Source: an uncultured Collinsella sp.
GTDB lineage: Bacteria; Actinomycetota; Coriobacteriia; Coriobacteriales; Coriobacteriaceae
Length of the DNA stretch: 64,000 bases
Assembly: GCA_958415525.1 (NCBI GenBank)
Contig: CATYZE010000010.1
Coordinates: 1 to 64,000 of the forward strand
Direction of reading: 5' to 3'
Shown here: positions 1 to 7,253 of the stretch, piece by piece
How positions within the stretch are numbered: position 1 is the first letter of the stretch
How the letters are laid out: every line of letters begins with the position of its first letter
Position numbers and translations under genes: made by a program
The notes under the pieces: model-generated
What the model saw: only the letters and a program-made list of their open reading frames with translations
Database searches by the model: none
What the model was told of the DNA's origin: nothing

Positions 1-251
1 GTGCTTTCCGTGTTGGCTGCGCTGGCGCCGGTGGATGTTGCGGTGCCGTCCTCTACGGTATCTTCTGTCGCATTTGCGTTGGTGCCTCTTTCGGCTTTGC
101 CTGTGTCGCTGCTCGTGGCGTCGGCTTGCGCCTGCTGCTCGGCTGCTGCCTGAGGCTGGATGGCCTCCGCGATGGCCGCCATGGGCATCGTCGCGCCGAC
201 CATGGACGTGCACGCGATCGCGCAGAGCAGGTAGTAAAGGGGTCGTTTCAT
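1..251 (-). CDS. 5' part of a secreted protein gene, cut by the window edge
   Basis: Only the first 83 codons are inside the window, read leftwards from an ATG at 249-251 that follows a GAGAGG-type ribosome site. The start MKRPLYYLLCAIAC is a short basic stretch followed by a hydrophobic core, and the AIAEA region near residue 30 looks like a signal-peptidase I site, so the product should be exported. After that the chain is low-complexity and rich in Ala, Thr, Gln, Glu and Asp, as in the spacer of a cell-surface protein. The function cannot be told from this part. The promoter region and the first 40 or so codons recur near 2,341-2,598, where the reading frame stops early. Confidence 0.7.
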   Translation of the reverse strand, partial: MKRPLYYLLCAIACTSMVGATMPMAAIAEAIQPQAAAEQQAQADATSSDTGKAERGTNANATEDTVEDGTATSTGASAANTES

Positions 252-393
252 AGCGGAGCCTCTCGGTGAGCAGCCAACAGGGTCCGAAGGCGGCTCCAGG
301 CCAGCACTCCGCACATATTTTGTTGCGATTTATTTTACGGGAACCCCAGTCAACAACAGCGAACTTTCTGGATTTTGTTGGGGAGGGGAGTTC
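136..393. repeat. Leader/signal-peptide repeat, copy 1
   Basis: About 260 bp that recur in the same orientation at 2,341-2,598 with roughly 90% identity by eye. The unit covers the upstream region, ribosome site, start codon and signal peptide of a leftward secreted-protein gene. The right edge is sharp near GGGGAGGGGAG in both copies. It is a coding-plus-promoter duplication, not an insertion sequence. Confidence 0.8.
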
Positions 394-560
394 CATGCGA
401 AGAATATCCCCCGGTTTAATTTGTAATGACCGTCGGATTATTCGGGGGCTTATCCGTTATCGATAGAACGCATGTTGTGGGACTGTCTGGAAAGCGGCTT
501 TTCGCTCAGCCTTTTGGAGTTCTTCCTGCTAAACTTTGTGATTGAAACAGGAGGTGCATT
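252..560. other. Intergenic region between the divergent secreted-protein and antitoxin-like genes
   Basis: About 310 bp. The left 140 bp are the upstream part of the duplicated leader repeat. The rest must hold promoters for both divergent transcripts, but no convincing -35/-10 pair was found. A good AGGAGG ribosome site at 549-554 serves the rightward gene. No further gene is visible. Confidence 0.5.
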
Positions 561-1280
561 ATGGATCGAGACACTAAAACCGTTCGACTACACATTGATG
601 ATGAACAGCTCGATTTTGACTCTTTTAAAAAGAGTGTCAACTCTTTTGCCGACATGGTTAAGGCTCTTTCGGACGATGCCGCTCCTTTTGCACAATGGCT
701 CTTTTCTGTTGACCATGGTTCTATGGTATTTAATGCCGAGCTGGTAAGCGAAGAAAACTACGACCTCGACCCTTGCTTCGAAGTCATTTCTGGATTTATC
801 GACCGTTTGAGCAGCGGGCGTGATGTTGGATTGTGTCCAAAAAAAGCTAGGGATGAATATCGCAAACTCGTGTCCGTTGTGGGCGCTAAGGATAACGGTC
901 CCATTCGAGCAAGTATTGAGGTCATTAGCGGCAACAGCCCCGTTAAGCACGCCCCTGTTCGTCAGGCATTTGAGGTTGTGGGGGAGCCCCGTAGCTATCA
1001 GGTTGTCGGCTCTGTAGTGGGGACTATTTGCACCTTGGATGCAAAGCGCGGCAACAAGTTTGGAATGGTAGACGAAGGAACCGGCAAGTATATAAAAGGG
1101 AAGTTTCAAGATAAGATTCTTGAAGAGATTCGATCTTCCTTTAAGTGCCGCGCTCGTGTGTCTGGTGTTTTAACTTACAGGTCTGATGGCGTTGTGACGT
1201 CTGTTGATGCGCGTAAGGTAGTCATGCTGCCGGACAAGCTGCCGCGGCTTTCTAGCCTTTGCGGCATTTTGGAGGCCTAG
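561..1280 (+). CDS. Putative antitoxin/partner of the PIN-domain protein, with an OB-like C-terminal domain
   Basis: 239 aa, starting at ATG 561 six bases after AGGAGG. I do not recognise a named family. The N-terminal half is acidic and probably helical. From about residue 150 the chain alternates strands and turns (VGSVVGTICTLDAK, then GKYIKGKF, then RVSGVLTYRSDG), which looks like a small OB- or SH3-like barrel. Its stop lies 2 bp before the GTG start of the PIN-domain gene, and that gene's ribosome site is inside this gene's last codons, so the two are translationally linked. This layout is typical of VapBC-type modules, where the first gene is the antitoxin, but no DNA-binding motif is obvious here. 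The base composition is AT-richer than the core genes. Confidence 0.55.
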   Translation: MDRDTKTVRLHIDDEQLDFDSFKKSVNSFADMVKALSDDAAPFAQWLFSVDHGSMVFNAELVSEENYDLDPCFEVISGFIDRLSSGRDVGLCPKKARDEYRKLVSVVGAKDNGPIRASIEVISGNSPVKHAPVRQAFEVVGEPRSYQVVGSVVGTICTLDAKRGNKFGMVDEGTGKYIKGKFQDKILEEIRSSFKCRARVSGVLTYRSDGVVTSVDARKVVMLPDKLPRLSSLCGILEA

Positions 1281-1282
1281 CA

Positions 1283-1786
1283 GTGAAATATATCTATTGG
1301 GACTCAAATTGCTTCATTGGCTATCTTAAAGATGAGGAATACGGGCGCGATGCACGTATGGGCGTAGTACAGGCTGTTGAGCGTGGCGAAGCCATGTTGG
1401 TTACGTCGGTCTTTACAATGGTTGAGGTCGTCAAGTTTAAGGTTAAAGATACTGGCGATATCTCAACCATCGGCCGTGGAGAGTGCAATGCGCTCGAGGA
1501 TTGCTTTAGTCCTGAAAATGGCGTGCTTCTCATCAATGTTGATCGCGAGACGGCGGCAATGGCTCGTCGTGCCGTGTGGGATTATAACGTTGATCCTAAG
1601 GATGCTATTCATGTTGGGTCCGCGCTTCAGTTTGCCGATGTCATGCTCGGCGACAGCGACGAGTTTGTATTTCAGACTTTTGATAAGAAGCTGATTAAGC
1701 GCGCTCAGGGTTGCGGTGGCATTAAATTCGAAGAGCCAAACGTTGCAGATTATCCTTATCAGCTCTGTGCCGATCTTGGTGAATAG
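1283..1786 (+). CDS. PIN-domain ribonuclease, VapC-like toxin
   Basis: 167 aa. I chose GTG 1283 because GGAGG lies at 1271-1275; an upstream ATG at 1259 is in frame but has no ribosome site. The four acidic positions of PIN nucleases are present: D7 in the first strand (YIYWDSNCF), E48 (VFTMVEVVKF), D107 (DPKDAIHVGSAL) and D134 (FQTFDKKL). PIN proteins cut RNA with a metal ion held by these residues, and VapC toxins usually cut tRNA or rRNA. The length is slightly above the usual 130-150 aa. It is tightly coupled to the preceding gene, its likely inhibitor. The assignment to the PIN fold is firm; toxicity is inferred from the arrangement. Confidence 0.85.
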   Translation: MKYIYWDSNCFIGYLKDEEYGRDARMGVVQAVERGEAMLVTSVFTMVEVVKFKVKDTGDISTIGRGECNALEDCFSPENGVLLINVDRETAAMARRAVWDYNVDPKDAIHVGSALQFADVMLGDSDEFVFQTFDKKLIKRAQGCGGIKFEEPNVADYPYQLCADLGE

Positions 1787-1924
1787 GGCGTAATAAGGCC
1801 TTGCGACACTACGTCCGGCTTGGTCCGTAGAACCGCCGAAAGGCTGTCTTTGCGTTTAAGGGGCTGTTTTCCAAGGGGTGTTTGGCGTAATCTCCGCTTC
1901 CGGATGCTTGGTTTTAACTCGTTT

Positions 1925-2052
1925 TCCGGAAGTGCGGGGAAAAATCGAAAACCGCCGAGCACAACTCATTTTTCGGCAACAAAACCGCAGGTCAGCGGAG
2001 CTCAAAACAGAGGCTTGGTCGGTATTTCCCGGTTTTTCACCCCACTTCCCCA
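1925..2052. repeat. Type A terminal-inverted-repeat element, copy 1
   Basis: 128 bp. The left end reads GGAAGTGCGGGGAAAAA (1928-1944) and the right end is its near-complement TTTTTCACCCCACTTCC (2033-2049), 15 of 17 matching. The interior has GCCGAGCACA and AACAAAACCGCAGGTC. The same layout and interior words recur at 14,602-14,729. Confidence 0.8.
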
Positions 2053-2060
2053 ATCGCCTG

Positions 2061-2187
2061 TCGGAAGTATGCGGCAAATTCTGGAACCCTCGAGCACATC
2101 TCCCTTTTCGCCAAAAGAAACCGCAGGTAGAGACGTTGCGGCATTTCGGTGCGCTCGGCATGTTTTGAATTTGCCGCATACTTCCGA
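2061..2187. repeat. Type B terminal-inverted-repeat element, copy 1
   Basis: 127 bp, starting only 8 bp after the type A element. The 21-bp end at 2061-2081 begins TCGGAAGTATGCGGCAAATT, and its exact complement lies at 2167-2187. The interior carries GAGCACA and CCGCAGGTAG, words shared with type A. A second copy of identical length is at 9,873-9,999. Confidence 0.85.
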
Positions 2188-2266
2188 ATTTCGCCCCTGC
2201 TGCAGGCTTCATTCCACTAATAAATCAGTTAGATAATGGACAAACTTGTCAGATCTGTCTCCGTGC

Positions 2267-2458
2267 TTAAACGCCGGCGGGGGCGAGATTGCTCATTTCG
2301 ATAATTGCTATGTCAGTTGTGCTGTTTACCGCCCGCGTCTGCTGCTCGGCTGTCGTCTGGGGCTGGACGGCTTCCGCAATGGCCGCCAGTGGCATCGTCG
2401 CGCTGACCATGGATGCGCACGCGATCGCGCAGAGCAGGTAGTAAAGGGGTCGTTTCAT
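2267..2458 (-). pseudogene. Truncated second copy of the secreted-protein 5' end
   Basis: Read leftwards from ATG 2456-2458 this gives 63 aa starting MKRPLYYLLCAIACASMVSA, nearly the same signal peptide as the protein at 1-251, followed by the same AIAEA cleavage region and Gln-rich start of the mature part. The frame then diverges and stops at 2267 without a surface-protein body. The upstream 140 bp are also shared. It is best read as a remnant of gene duplication or of recombination between paralogues, though a short secreted peptide cannot be excluded. Confidence 0.6.
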
Positions 2459-2598
2459 AGCGGAGCCTCTCGGTGAGCAGCCAATAAGGTCCGAAGGCAG
2501 CTCCAGGCCAGCACTCCGCACATATTTTGTTGGGGTTAATTTTACGGGAACCCCAGTCAACATCAGCGAACTTTCTGGGGAAGGTTGGGGAGGGGAGC
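2341..2598. repeat. Leader/signal-peptide repeat, copy 2
   Basis: Second copy of the unit at 136-393, same orientation, with scattered substitutions and a few small length differences near its right end. Two direct copies 2.2 kb apart flank the PIN module and the paired inverted-repeat elements, so recombination between them would remove that segment. Confidence 0.8.
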
Positions 2599-2986
2599 GG
2601 GGGCACCGTGGGAGACGGCTTTGTGGGCGGAAACAGTATTACTAAAATGGCGCATCCGATTTGGTAACTGCTCGAAACGGTCGCACCGCACGATGCCAGT
2701 CATGTTATCTGTACCTGAACTCCGCGATCATTCGATTGGAAGCTATGGCTGTGTCGTTGACGATGTCGCCCCCGCGAACGTGTGCATACGGTAAATCGGT
2801 AATTGCAATTGGCAGAGATGCCCATTTCATAAGCTAAAGAAGTCTCTATTGGGTTACCTCGTTAGCCAGGTAGGCAGAGGTGATAGACAGTTGCGCTAAA
2901 ACGATCTAGAAAACAATATGGCCGTCTTGCCCGATGGTTGGACGCGTGTAGTGGATGCTGGGGCCGGCATGGGCCCTAGTATCTTA
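2599..2986. other. Intergenic region without recognisable genes
   Basis: About 390 bp between the truncated secreted-protein copy and the end of the AAA+ gene. I see short open frames but none with a ribosome site and sensible composition. No terminator hairpin with a T-run is evident for the leftward AAA+ transcript. Confidence 0.4.
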
Positions 2987-4174
2987 TTATTGGAAGTTAA
3001 GCTTGTTTCGTTCTGCGATATAGCCCGCGAACCAGCTGCGTGCTTTGTTCTTCAGGATACGGATGTTCTCTTCGTTTGTAGCGTCGATCTCCTGGAGCGC
3101 CTGTTCAGCGATAGCATCCGTTTTTTCAAGAGGCTCGTCGACGCGTGAGCGGTATTTCTCGGCAACCGAGGTTATGTACCTGCTGACAAAGGCCTTTTTA
3201 TCCTTATCGCTCAGGGTCGAGAACTCTACTTTGAGATTGAACCTAGACAGTAGCTCCGGTGGGAACTTAGCTCGCACCTCAGCCCTTGGCGTGTTCGAGG
3301 TGAATACCACGGTATAGCCATTGAGGTCATGTTCTTCGCCCTGTGAATCTGTGAATTTGCCACTCTCGAGCAGGTCGAGGAAAAAGCTCCAAACTGCGGA
3401 ATTCCCCTTTTCGAATTCGTCGATAAGGATGACGCCTGACTTGCTTCGCTTTATTTTCATTGTCAGCTCGCCCTCTTCGCTGCCCATGTAGCCGCGCGGA
3501 CTGCCGATGAGTGAATTGAGCGAGTCCTTGCTGCTGTAGTTTCCGAAGTTGATCTTAGGGAGCGGCTCTCCTGGGGCGAGCAGCTTGCTGAGAATCCTTG
3601 CGGTCTCGGTCTTACCCACGCCGGAGGGCCCGATAAGGAACAGCGAGAGAATCGGCTGCTCACCGATGCTATTAAACAGCCTGAATATCTCAGCCTGTTT
3701 GCGGAAATCGCTTTTGAATTGGTTCTGTCCTATGAGGTTGTATGAGAACTGGTCGAGCAGCCCTTTTGTCTCCGAGTCGTCTAGGTCTATCAGGAGTTTT
3801 GGTTTCTCTTTGATTGGCATGGATTGGTCCTCGGTATCTCCCTCGATGTCGCATTGGCGTACGGTGTCGAATACGGTGCGCATCTCGTAGCTGTATCTAC
3901 TCGCTGTCGTTTCGTCCGCGATGAACACTGTGCTATCGGGCATTTGATAGATAAAGATTTCAAACGTTGCGGCCACGTCTCTTTTGTTACTTGAGGGGTC
4001 CAGTAGGGACAAAAGGGATGAGACGTCGAGTGCAATATCATGCTCTTCAGCTTGCTGTGCTATTTGTGCTGTGCTGGTAAGCGATAGCACCGAGGTATAG
4101 TCGTAGCCTTCACTTTTAAGCCAGTCCTTAAGACGGGCGAACTGGTCCTTCTTGTATGTGATTAAGTTCGGCAT
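2987..4174 (-). CDS. Single-ring AAA+ unfoldase-like ATPase resembling the ClpA/ClpB second domain
   Basis: 395 aa. Residues 1-140 are a unique N-terminal region. Residues 145-390 match a ClpA/ClpB D2-type AAA+ module: Walker A GPSGVGKT (182-189), pore-loop region IGSPRGYMGSEEGELT (about 223-238), Walker B GVILIDEFEK (247-256), sensor 1 FTSNT (291-295) and PPELLSRFN (305-313) with the arginine-finger candidate R311. The retained aromatic pore loop (GYMG) suggests that it threads proteins. The Clp N-domain, the D1 ring and an obvious ClpP-docking IGF loop are absent. It starts 3 bp after the stop of the partner gene, so the two form one operon. Its setting between toxin-antitoxin and phage-defence modules suggests a defence or quality-control role, which is inference. 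Confidence 0.8.
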   Translation of the reverse strand: MPNLITYKKDQFARLKDWLKSEGYDYTSVLSLTSTAQIAQQAEEHDIALDVSSLLSLLDPSSNKRDVAATFEIFIYQMPDSTVFIADETTASRYSYEMRTVFDTVRQCDIEGDTEDQSMPIKEKPKLLIDLDDSETKGLLDQFSYNLIGQNQFKSDFRKQAEIFRLFNSIGEQPILSLFLIGPSGVGKTETARILSKLLAPGEPLPKINFGNYSSKDSLNSLIGSPRGYMGSEEGELTMKIKRSKSGVILIDEFEKGNSAVWSFFLDLLESGKFTDSQGEEHDLNGYTVVFTSNTPRAEVRAKFPPELLSRFNLKVEFSTLSDKDKKAFVSRYITSVAEKYRSRVDEPLEKTDAIAEQALQEIDATNEENIRILKNKARSWFAGYIAERNKLNFQ

Positions 4175-4177
4175 ATC

Positions 4178-5026
4178 TTATTCACTCTTTTTATTTACCG
4201 CTTGGATGATGGCGATGACATCGATGTACGTTGCTTCGGTCTCCATTTCTTCTTTTACTGGATTGTCTACTCGTTCTTTGGCTGAGCCGTCAGTGAAGCC
4301 ATCGTCCTCCGGTTCAACCGTCTTGCCTTTTGTCTGAAAGTATTCGTACGAGCTACGAAGGTCTGCTGGATGAACTTTCCCTTTGCAGATCCCGATGATT
4401 CCAACCTTGCCGATGAGAAGGTCATCGACTGAGTAGCCGCTTTCGAAGAGATTCGTTCCATCGACGGGAATCTTCAAGATAATGTCGCCGCCTTTACCGT
4501 CCCCGATTTTCCCGATGAGCTTGAATGACGTGCCCGACTTGATGAAGGACTGGAATAGGTGCCCCACATCGAGGCCGCCGGCCTCCGGGATTTGAATGCC
4601 GTCGAACGTTCCCGACATGACTGTTATGAGGGTGCGTACTTCGTCCTCATCGAGCAGTGAGAGGCTCACGTTATTGATGTAGACGAGGTCGCCCTCTTTA
4701 CTCTTTTTTTCGTCAAATCCGAGGCAGTTTCCTTTGATATCGGCGAGCATGCGGCTCTTGGTGTTGATGTATTCGAGCGTGTCTATCAGCTTTGTTCGCT
4801 TCTCATGTCCTAAGTTTGCGCCTGCATCCCCGGATAATTTTGAAAAGAGCGGGACCTTCCCTTCTCCTTTTGCACGGATTTCCGCATTACCGGATGTTGC
4901 CTTCTCTTTTTCGTTTGAGCGCTCTTTCCAAATCATATTGTTTAGCAACATGCGCATTTCATAAACTTTGGAGTGGTTCATGTAATACGCCGTGAAGAGG
5001 TCCGTGGCATCGTTTTCATTTGACAT
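4178..5026 (-). CDS. Uncharacterised partner of the ClpB-like ATPase
   Basis: 282 aa, first gene of the leftward two-gene operon. No catalytic motif is recognised. A helical, charged N-terminal part (residues 1-75) leads into an alternating alpha/beta body with DLVYINNVSLSLLDEDEV near residues 113-130 and DDLLIGKVGIIGICKGKV near 200-217, then an acidic tail. The general layout recalls DUF6414-type proteins, but I hold that match with low confidence. No signal peptide or membrane helix is seen, so it is probably cytosolic. It may supply substrates to the downstream ATPase or act as its effector or sensor; the sequence alone does not decide this. Confidence 0.6.
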   Translation of the reverse strand: MSNENDATDLFTAYYMNHSKVYEMRMLLNNMIWKERSNEKEKATSGNAEIRAKGEGKVPLFSKLSGDAGANLGHEKRTKLIDTLEYINTKSRMLADIKGNCLGFDEKKSKEGDLVYINNVSLSLLDEDEVRTLITVMSGTFDGIQIPEAGGLDVGHLFQSFIKSGTSFKLIGKIGDGKGGDIILKIPVDGTNLFESGYSVDDLLIGKVGIIGICKGKVHPADLRSSYEYFQTKGKTVEPEDDGFTDGSAKERVDNPVKEEMETEATYIDVIAIIQAVNKKSE

Positions 5027-5320
5027 GTCGTTCCAATCTATTTGATTCGTACATTTGTTCTATCTATTGTATCTAAAGTCACTGGATCGTGAAGGCGCAC
5101 GGCTAGTTGAAGCTGCGATTCGACGTGTTGTACCAAGTAGTTGATTGATAGGGGCTGTTGGCAAGATGTAGACGGCACTTAGCTAACATGTGCTACGCAG
5201 AGGCAGCGTCCCGACCATCTTTGAAGACCTGTTTGCTTTTGAGGTGTACCGGTGCATATTTCAACGATAGACTTTAATTTCCAGTATTAAGCTGTTTCCC
5301 AGTTGCTTTGGAGGTTGCTT
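5027..5320. other. Divergent intergenic region
   Basis: About 290 AT-rich bases between the leftward ATPase operon and the rightward motif-sharing pair. It should carry promoters for both. Only weak -10-like words were found. No gene or strong hairpin is visible. Confidence 0.4.
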
Positions 5321-5515
5321 GTGGGTCTGTCGTCCATGTTCGATGGTTTGGGTTCATCTGTAATAGCGGCTATTGCCGGAGCTATCGTGACCGCTCTATT
5401 TAGTATTCCTATCAGCTATAAGGCTGGACAGGGGTCTATTAAACAGTCTCAGAAGGCCGGTAAAGGCTCTAAGCAAATTCAGGTTGGTGTCGTAAATGAG
5501 CGCAACGACATCTAA
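5321..5515 (+). CDS. Small membrane protein with a C-terminal RHIM/amyloid-like motif
   Basis: 64 aa. GTG 5321 is chosen because GGAGG lies at 5310-5314; a TTG at 5303 would put the ribosome site inside the gene. Residues 9-35 form one hydrophobic helix (SSVIAAIAGAIVTALFSIPI), so the protein is probably a membrane peptide. The tail, residues 41-57, reads KQSQKAGKGSKQIQVGV. It contains the I-Q-V-G tetrad typical of RHIM cores and a Q-x-Q-K-A-G stretch that recurs at the N-terminus of the next protein. A membrane helix followed by a short amyloid motif is the layout described for bacterial amyloid-signalling effectors. The gene overlaps the next by 20 bp. Function is inferred from this architecture only. 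Confidence 0.65.
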   Translation: MGLSSMFDGLGSSVIAAIAGAIVTALFSIPISYKAGQGSIKQSQKAGKGSKQIQVGVVNERNDI

Positions 5516-6590
5516 ACAAATCCAGAAGGCTGGCGATAACGCGAATCAGGTGCAAGCGCAGACGGTTATTCAGAATATTGGGATATCTGAAGAGCGGGTT
5601 CATTGCATTGTGAGTGATGAGTGCGATAAGACTATTGAATCTTACATGCAAGAGTCAAAACTCCTTGTTGAACAAAGGCTGAGCAGTTTTAAAGACGAGT
5701 TGTACCGCGTCTTCGGGGGACAACTACGACTATTTAATTCGCTTCGTGAGCCTTCGTGTGTGGCAACATTAGGTGCGGCTACAAGTGCAGCTGCTAGGAC
5801 AAATGCTGCTTCCGATTATCAGATGTTGGCCGAGCTATTAGTAAAACGCTTCGAGTCGCCATCGGATCGTCATATTGCCACCGGAGTAACTAAGGCAATC
5901 GAGATTGTCGAGTTTCTTACTGATGAGGAGCTTGCGGGGTTAACTGTCTTCTTTGCCGTAAATGGATACACCCCATCTTCTGGCGTCATTAGCGATGGTA
6001 TCGAGGTCTTGGCCGGGATATACGAGAAGCTTCCTTTGGACCTCTTGCCAACTGGTGCAGAGTGGATGGGCGATTTAGACATCCTTGATGCAATTAGATA
6101 CTCATCGATTACATCGCTTACGCCGTTTCTTGACCTTCAGTTTGACATGTTGAAAGGGTATACCATTTGCGGAGTTAGGGCGGATTCCACTGAAGAGGCT
6201 GAGGTGCTAGAAAAACTTGAAGAAGCGGAATTGCCAGCGGATTTGCTCGTTGATCATGAGTTGAATCCTGGGTATAAGCGATTGCCTCTTAGGTATATTG
6301 ATCGCTTCGACAATCTGACATATAGGCATGATTGTGATGCCTCCATGCCGGGCATTCCGCTGAACAATGTGCAGATTGATGCGTTACGATCCATTGGCCA
6401 AATGAGCCAAGATGACTCCTGCGTTGGCATCATTAGGGAAAACCTCAAGAAGGGAATGTTTAAGTTTCCTGCGTTGGTTAAAGTGCACGACTGGTGGAAT
6501 TCCATTCCATGGGTTCCAAGGCTCACGCCCGCAGGTGAATGCCTCGCCAGTGCCAACGCCAGAAGGCTGAACTCAGACTTGCCCGAATAG
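5496..6590 (+). CDS. Protein with N-terminal amyloid-like motif, LPO_1073/Vpar_1526-like
   Basis: 364 aa. Residues 6-20 (SKQIQKAGDNANQVQ) repeat the motif at the end of the preceding membrane peptide. Next come IGISEERV and a long charged helix (about residues 28-75) ending in an aromatic patch, a pattern I associate with the LPO_1073/Vpar_1526 family and with many defence-linked proteins that start with a GDNSxxIQ motif. The body (75-340) is mixed alpha/beta without a nuclease, TIR, protease or nucleotide-binding motif that I recognise; the C-terminus LTPAGECLASANARR is also reminiscent of that family. It overlaps the upstream gene, so the pair is co-translated. It could be the sensor or amplifier that seeds the membrane peptide. 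Confidence 0.6.
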   Translation: MSATTSKQIQKAGDNANQVQAQTVIQNIGISEERVHCIVSDECDKTIESYMQESKLLVEQRLSSFKDELYRVFGGQLRLFNSLREPSCVATLGAATSAAARTNAASDYQMLAELLVKRFESPSDRHIATGVTKAIEIVEFLTDEELAGLTVFFAVNGYTPSSGVISDGIEVLAGIYEKLPLDLLPTGAEWMGDLDILDAIRYSSITSLTPFLDLQFDMLKGYTICGVRADSTEEAEVLEKLEEAELPADLLVDHELNPGYKRLPLRYIDRFDNLTYRHDCDASMPGIPLNNVQIDALRSIGQMSQDDSCVGIIRENLKKGMFKFPALVKVHDWWNSIPWVPRLTPAGECLASANARRLNSDLPE

Positions 6591-6695
6591 TAGGGTGGGA
6601 CTCAGGCTATTTCATGCCGCCGTGAACCCAGATGTGGATAAAGACATCTCATTGGCTCACTTTTGTGTAGCTTTCAAATCGGAAACAAGTAGAAC

Positions 6696-6724
6696 TTGAT
6701 TAGTGGTTTGTCGGAGGGTATAAT
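6696..6724 (+). promoter_or_regulatory. Sigma-70-type promoter of the Panacea toxin-antitoxin operon
   Basis: TTGATT at 6696-6701 and a consensus TATAAT at 6719-6724, 17 bases apart, 40 bp upstream of the antitoxin ATG. Confidence 0.8.
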
Positions 6725-6764
6725 TCTCGCTCACTATTTCTAGCAGGAAGGGTGAAGCATTGTT

Positions 6765-7253
6765 ATGAAGGCTATAGAATGCGCCGCGTTTCTCGTTAGT
6801 CATGCATGTGAGAATAATAAACTCATCAGTAACCTTCAGCTCCAAAAGATGCTCTTTTTCGCTCAAGTCGACTACATGCAAAAGCATGATTGGAACAAGC
6901 TGTTCGATGACGAAATTCACGCTTGGCAGTACGGTCCAGTCATTCCGTATGTTTACAATGCTTATTCTCGATATGGCGGTAGTCCAATCTTGAGGCCCGA
7001 GTTCTCATTAGATGAGACTCCATTTGATATTGAGTCTTTTAAATGCGATTATGAGCAGCACTCTATTGATATGAGAGCCTCGCTTGAATCTGTGTATGCA
7101 GAGTGGGTTGATAAGCCTGCCTGGGCCCTTGTTGCCGAGTCTCATGAAAAAGGTAAGGCATGGGACCGTGTCTATAACCGTAATGAGAAGGAAGCTTCTG
7201 GTTACGGCGATGTTATTACGGACGATATCATTAGGGAAACGTATGGCTGCTGA
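6765..7253 (+). CDS. Panacea-domain (SocA/DUF4065) antitoxin
   Basis: 162 aa. The N-terminal pattern AAFLVSHACENNKLISNLQLQKMLFF and the later HAWQYGPVIPYVYNAYSRYG are the hallmarks of the Panacea fold (DUF4065, SocA/GepA): a helix-rich domain with the L-Q-K-hydrophobic motif and W-x-x-G-P-V. Panacea proteins act as antitoxins against very diverse toxins encoded next door. The gene has its own strong promoter and overlaps the following gene by 11 bp, as expected for a tightly coupled antitoxin-toxin pair. The AT-rich codon use differs from the core genes. The family call is secure; the identity of its target rests on the adjacent gene. Confidence 0.88.
   Translation: MKAIECAAFLVSHACENNKLISNLQLQKMLFFAQVDYMQKHDWNKLFDDEIHAWQYGPVIPYVYNAYSRYGGSPILRPEFSLDETPFDIESFKCDYEQHSIDMRASLESVYAEWVDKPAWALVAESHEKGKAWDRVYNRNEKEASGYGDVITDDIIRETYGC

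Larger units (their letters stand above)
1787..2266. other. Gene-free stretch holding two inverted-repeat elements
   Basis: About 480 bp downstream of the PIN gene. It contains two different 127-128-bp elements with terminal inverted repeats, listed separately, placed almost head to tail. Open frames here run through the repeats on both strands and show no protein-like composition. No terminator with a clear T-tract was seen. Confidence 0.6.

Noticed and set aside
1820..2236. Protein-coding gene across the inverted-repeat elements
   Set aside because: The frame runs through two non-coding elements, has no ribosome site, and an equally open frame exists on the opposite strand.
2987..4174. Authentic ClpB or ClpA chaperone
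   Set aside because: At 395 aa with only one AAA+ module and a unique N-terminal region it lacks D1, the middle domain and the ClpP-binding loop.
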